DNA from: REEB95 sp035934995 | Lineage (GTDB): Bacteria > Pseudomonadota > Alphaproteobacteria > ATCC43930 > CGMCC-115725 | Assembly: GCA_035934995.1 (NCBI GenBank) | Contig: DASYXI010000038.1 | Coordinates: 1 to 16,872, forward strand | Length of the DNA stretch: 16,872 nucleotides | Reading direction: 5' to 3' | In this document: positions 14,880 through 16,872 of the stretch, one piece after another | Layout: every line of letters starts with the position of its first letter | How positions within the stretch are numbered: the first letter of the stretch is position 1 | Translations under genes and position numbers: made by a program | Notes under the pieces: model-generated | Databases searched by the model: none | What the model saw: only the letters and a program-made list of their open reading frames with translations | What the model was told of the DNA's origin: nothing

Positions 14880-15146
14880 CTACAGCGAGGCCTTGAGCTT
14901 GGCGCCGGCCTTGAAGCGCACGCCTTTGCTGGCCTTGATCTTGATCGGCTCACCGGTGCGTGGGTTGCGGCCCATGCGCGCGCTGCGGCGGCTGACGGCG
15001 AAGGAGCCGAACCCGGCGAGGCTGAACCGCTGATTCTTCTTCAGCTCGCGACCGATCGCGGCGACGATCGCCTCGACGGCTTCGTTGGCGGCGCTCGACG
15101 TCACGCCCGTCTTCTTCACGGCATCCACCAGAATTTGCTTGCTCAC
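14880..15146 (-). CDS. hup: HU-family nucleoid DNA-binding protein
   Basis: An 88-aa histone-like protein, essentially full length for HU (about 90). It has the N-terminal helices (SKQILVDAVKKTG), the core signature GFGSFAVSRRSARMGRNP, the intercalating Pro62 in RNPRTG at the tip of the DNA-binding arm, and a Lys-rich end. HU dimers bend and compact DNA in the nucleoid. IHF subunits usually have longer C-termini, so HU is preferred. Translation starts at GTG (15146) after GGGAG and GAGG; this is the only confident GTG start in the window. The upstream region carries inverted repeats that may regulate it. Confidence 0.93.
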   Translation of the reverse strand: MSKQILVDAVKKTGVTSSAANEAVEAIVAAIGRELKKNQRFSLAGFGSFAVSRRSARMGRNPRTGEPIKIKASKGVRFKAGAKLKASL

Positions 15147-15185
15147 GTCCTCTCCCTTCGTGCTTGGCGCAATCCGCCGCGTCTC

Positions 15186-15215
15186 CGATGCGCGTGCTCA
15201 CGCGATCGCGCATCG
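15186..15215 (-). promoter_or_regulatory. Inverted repeat in the HU 5' leader
   Basis: CGATGCGCG at 15186-15194 and CGCGCATCG at 15207-15215 are perfect 9-bp reverse complements with a 12-base spacer. They lie 40-69 bases upstream of the HU GTG start. It could be an mRNA leader hairpin or a protein-binding dyad. I could not place a convincing HU promoter, so I cannot say whether it is transcribed. Confidence 0.35.
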
Positions 15216-15217
15216 CT

Positions 15218-15288
15218 GAAAAATCTCACTCTCGCGCGTCGCAAGCAATAGCCTCGTCGATATTCGCGCAATCAGTAGTGAGAATTTC
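15218..15288. promoter_or_regulatory. AT-richer imperfect inverted repeat, HU/small-protein intergenic region
   Basis: GAAAAATCTCACT at 15218-15230 and AGTGAGAATTTC at 15277-15288 form an imperfect inverted repeat with the shared core TCTCACT/AGTGAGA. A related TCTCATTTTT follows at 15297-15306. This is the most AT-rich stretch of the intergenic region, so promoters for HU (minus) and the small gene (plus) probably lie here. No confident -10/-35 pair was found. Confidence 0.3.
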
Positions 15289-15314
15289 GGTGGATATCTC
15301 ATTTTTGACACGCG

Positions 15315-15344
15315 GCGGCGGCGCGCTGGAAGACGCGCCGCCGC
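15315..15344. promoter_or_regulatory. Very stable GC hairpin upstream of the small ORF
   Basis: GCGGCGGCGCG at 15315-15325 and CGCGCCGCCGC at 15334-15344 form a perfect 11-bp stem with an 8-nt loop. A perfect TTGACA lies just upstream at 15305-15310, but there is no -10 at the matching distance. No T tract follows on either strand, so it is not a typical terminator. It sits 61 bases before the ATG of the 83-aa gene and may be part of its leader or a protein-binding dyad. Confidence 0.35.
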
Positions 15345-15405
15345 ATGGAACCTCGCCGAATGATCGCCGTTGCCCCCACTGACATGCTTGCTCAAGGAGG
15401 GGCTG

Positions 15406-15657
15406 ATGGCCGACGTATCGATCATCGAACAACGCGGTTCGCACATTCTGCTGCAGCGGCGCGGTCGGCGGGCCATCGTGGAGCGCCGCAACGGCCAAAT
15501 CTTCCCCGTCAATTCGGATGAGCGAGAGGGCTATCCCGACACGCCACAGGGCATGGCGCAAGCGGTCGGGAACGAATGGGGCGATAATGAGAGCGTGCGC
15601 GAGAGGTTCGACGAGCTGGTGGAACAGGGCGAGGAGACTGCACAGCGCGCAAGCTAG
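15406..15657 (+). CDS. Hypothetical protein, 83 aa
   Basis: I do not recognise this family. The gene call rests on a textbook ribosome-binding site, AAGGAGG at 15394-15400, five bases before the ATG, and on an open frame that ends 15 bases before the convergent dehydrogenase stop. The protein has split charge: the first half is basic (LQRRGRRAIVERRNG at 16-30) and the last third acidic (NESVRERFDELVEQGEE). Two short beta-like stretches (HILLQ, AIVE) precede a likely C-terminal helix. There is no signal peptide, membrane segment, Cys or His cluster pointing to a metal site. It is divergent from the HU gene across 259 bases. Probably a small soluble protein; function unknown. Confidence 0.72.
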   Translation: MADVSIIEQRGSHILLQRRGRRAIVERRNGQIFPVNSDEREGYPDTPQGMAQAVGNEWGDNESVRERFDELVEQGEETAQRAS

Positions 15658-15672
15658 TCGCGGTGGTGGTGC

Positions 15673-16584
15673 TCAGCCGACGGGCTTGCTGCCGCCGACG
15701 GTGACGCCCACCCATTTCTCCAGATGCTTGATCAGCTCGGTGAAATCCTGGTCGGGCCCGCCCTGGGCGAGACCATATTGCCATAGCTGCTTCACCGCAT
15801 TGCCGATCCACATCGGCACCTGTAGCGCGTCCGCCTCGGCGATGCACAGGTTGACATCCTTCGACATCAGGCCTATGGCGAAGCCGTAATCGAAGCTGCG
15901 CGGCAAAATGGCGCGCGGGAATTTGTCCTCGCTCGCCGTGCTGCGCCCGCTGCCGGAATTGATCACGTCGATCATGACGCGCGGGTCGAGACCGGCCTTG
16001 ACGCCGAGCACGACCGCTTCCGATGTCGCTGCCACCGCGGTCGCCGACAACAGGTTGTTCACCAGCTTCATCATCTGTCCCATGCCGGGCTCGGCGCCGA
16101 TGTAGAACACTTTGCCGATCGATTGCAGGATGGGACGCAGCGCCTCGCATTCCGCCTTTGGTCCCGAGGTCATCACCGCCAGCGTACCCTTGGTGGCGCC
16201 GGCGACGCCGCCGCTCACCGGCGCGTCGATCGCGATGATATTGCGCCGGGCGAGCTCGGCGGCGATCGCCTGTGCCGTGCGCGGCCCGGTAGTGGAGAGA
16301 TCGACGAAGAGCCGCACCTTCGATCCTTGCGCTATGCCGCGCTCGCCCAGCGCCACCTCGCGGACGGTCTCCGGCCGCGGCAGGCTCGCCATGACGATAT
16401 CGGCGCGCGACGCGACTTCGGCCGGTGATGCGGCCTTTTCGGCGCCCTTGTTGGCGATGGCGCTCAGCGCCTGGCCGTGCGTGTCGTAGGCGACGAGGCG
16501 ATGCCCGGCATCGATGAGCCGCGACGCCATGGGCAGGCCCATCCTGCCGACACCGATGAAGCCGATTGTGCGCTCCCCCGCCAT
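15673..16584 (-). CDS. NAD(P)-dependent beta-hydroxyacid dehydrogenase (3-hydroxyisobutyrate dehydrogenase family)
   Basis: A 303-aa cytoplasmic oxidoreductase, usual length for the family. The N-terminal Rossmann motif is IGFIGVGRMGLPMA at 7-20. The substrate-binding signature is DAPVSGGVAGA at 120-130. The catalytic Lys173 lies in GMGQMMKLVNN (167-177), and SKDVNL at 241-246 is the conserved C-terminal cofactor-site motif. The family oxidises 3-hydroxyisobutyrate, tartronate semialdehyde, 6-phosphogluconate-like or related hydroxyacids; the exact substrate is not readable here. The frame is open further upstream to 16713, but the ATG at 16584 is preceded by GGGAGCGAGAGG and starts directly at the Rossmann strand. 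It is divergent from the lactonase-family gene. Confidence 0.92.
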   Translation of the reverse strand: MAGERTIGFIGVGRMGLPMASRLIDAGHRLVAYDTHGQALSAIANKGAEKAASPAEVASRADIVMASLPRPETVREVALGERGIAQGSKVRLFVDLSTTGPRTAQAIAAELARRNIIAIDAPVSGGVAGATKGTLAVMTSGPKAECEALRPILQSIGKVFYIGAEPGMGQMMKLVNNLLSATAVAATSEAVVLGVKAGLDPRVMIDVINSGSGRSTASEDKFPRAILPRSFDYGFAIGLMSKDVNLCIAEADALQVPMWIGNAVKQLWQYGLAQGGPDQDFTELIKHLEKWVGVTVGGSKPVG

Positions 16585-16605
16585 CCTCTCGCTCCCTGGT
16601 TTCGC

Positions 16606-16634
16606 TTGGCTCGGTCGCAGCCGGATGTGATGAT
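16606..16634 (+). promoter_or_regulatory. Candidate sigma70-type promoter for the lactonase-family gene
   Basis: TTGGCT at 16606-16611 (four of six consensus bases) and GATGAT at 16629-16634 (four of six) are separated by exactly 17 bases. Transcription would start near 16641, giving a leader of about 47 nt that includes GGGAGGAG before the ATG. Confidence 0.33.
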
Positions 16635-16687
16635 GGTAGGGGGGCCAAGGCCGGAAAGGCCAGCCCAAACGGGAGGAGCGCGGACGC

Positions 16688-16872
16688 ATGTCGGACAAGA
16701 TCGAGCCGTTCAATCTTTACGCCGTCCGCTACGCCCATCACGCCAAGCGCACCGCAGCAGAGAATTTCATCAACGGCGATCCGCATGAGGACGCCTCGCC
16801 CCTGGATTATTTCGTCTGGGTGGCGCAGCGCTCGGATCGCGTCTTCGTCATCGACACCGGCTTCGGCGAGGA
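16688..16872 (+). CDS. MBL-fold hydrolase, N-acyl-homoserine lactonase family (5' part only)
   Basis: The first 61 codons of a gene that runs off the window. The visible protein starts MSDKIEPFNLYAVRYAHHAK and continues through ENFINGDPHEDASPLDYFVW to FVIDTGFGEE. The YFVW followed by FVIDTG pattern is the first beta-hairpin of metallo-beta-lactamase-fold lactonases of the AiiA/AttM type, and the RYAHH...ENF opening is typical of alphaproteobacterial proteins annotated as N-acyl homoserine lactonase family. The zinc-binding HxHxDH motif would lie beyond the window, so activity cannot be judged. GGGAGGAG about nine bases before the ATG supports the start. The divergent neighbour is a hydroxyacid dehydrogenase, which may point to a catabolic lactone rather than quorum quenching. 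Confidence 0.8.
   Translation, partial: MSDKIEPFNLYAVRYAHHAKRTAAENFINGDPHEDASPLDYFVWVAQRSDRVFVIDTGFGE

Noticed and set aside
15164..15382. 72-codon open frame in the HU/small-protein intergenic region
   Set aside because: No ribosome-binding site, runs through the inverted repeats, and shows no domain-like sequence.

Overview
The window is GC-rich chromosomal DNA from a Gram-negative bacterium, most likely an alphaproteobacterium. This rests on gene content (a NodT-type outer-membrane lipoprotein, an MdtABC-type RND pump, an HU protein, an aldolase/SDR fusion, an AHL-lactonase-family protein) and on composition; no rRNA or other taxonomic marker is present. I see no insertion sequence, phage gene, CRISPR array, tRNA or rRNA. 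The genes are tightly packed, with many 4-bp overlaps.

Layout. (1) 1-222 holds no supported gene, only a bidirectional terminator-like hairpin. (2) 223-3312 is a divergent pair: a fused class II aldolase/short-chain dehydrogenase (minus) and a DapA/NanA-family pyruvate-dependent aldolase (plus). Their 108-bp shared promoter region contains a 9-bp inverted repeat. They look like a small sugar or sugar-acid catabolic unit. (3) 3322-13886 is a long minus-strand run. Read in transcription order it is mdtA, mdtB, mdtC, a NodT-type outer-membrane factor, arfB, and an HtrA-like protein. The first four form a complete tripartite RND efflux pump with two different permeases. The last three junctions from mdtB to arfB are ATGA overlaps. 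arfB, a ribosome-rescue hydrolase, is therefore translationally coupled to the pump. The HtrA-like protein has lost all three catalytic residues. (4) 13887-14203 is the divergent intergenic region between mdtA and a TehB-like SAM methyltransferase; it contains a possible structured RNA leader. (5) 14204-15146 is the methyltransferase converging on an HU gene across a strong hairpin. (6) 15147-15405 is the HU/small-protein intergenic region, rich in inverted repeats. (7) 15406-15657 encodes an unrecognised 83-aa protein. (8) 15673-16872 is a beta-hydroxyacid dehydrogenase diverging from the start of an MBL-fold lactonase-family gene cut by the window end.

Most genes belong to known families. 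The items most worth a second look are the triad-less HtrA-like protein, the roughly 57-residue insertion in MdtC, arfB in the efflux operon, and the candidate RNA element at 14071-14196, whose loop can pair with the ribosome-binding region of the methyltransferase. I found no clearly new multi-gene defence or mobile system.
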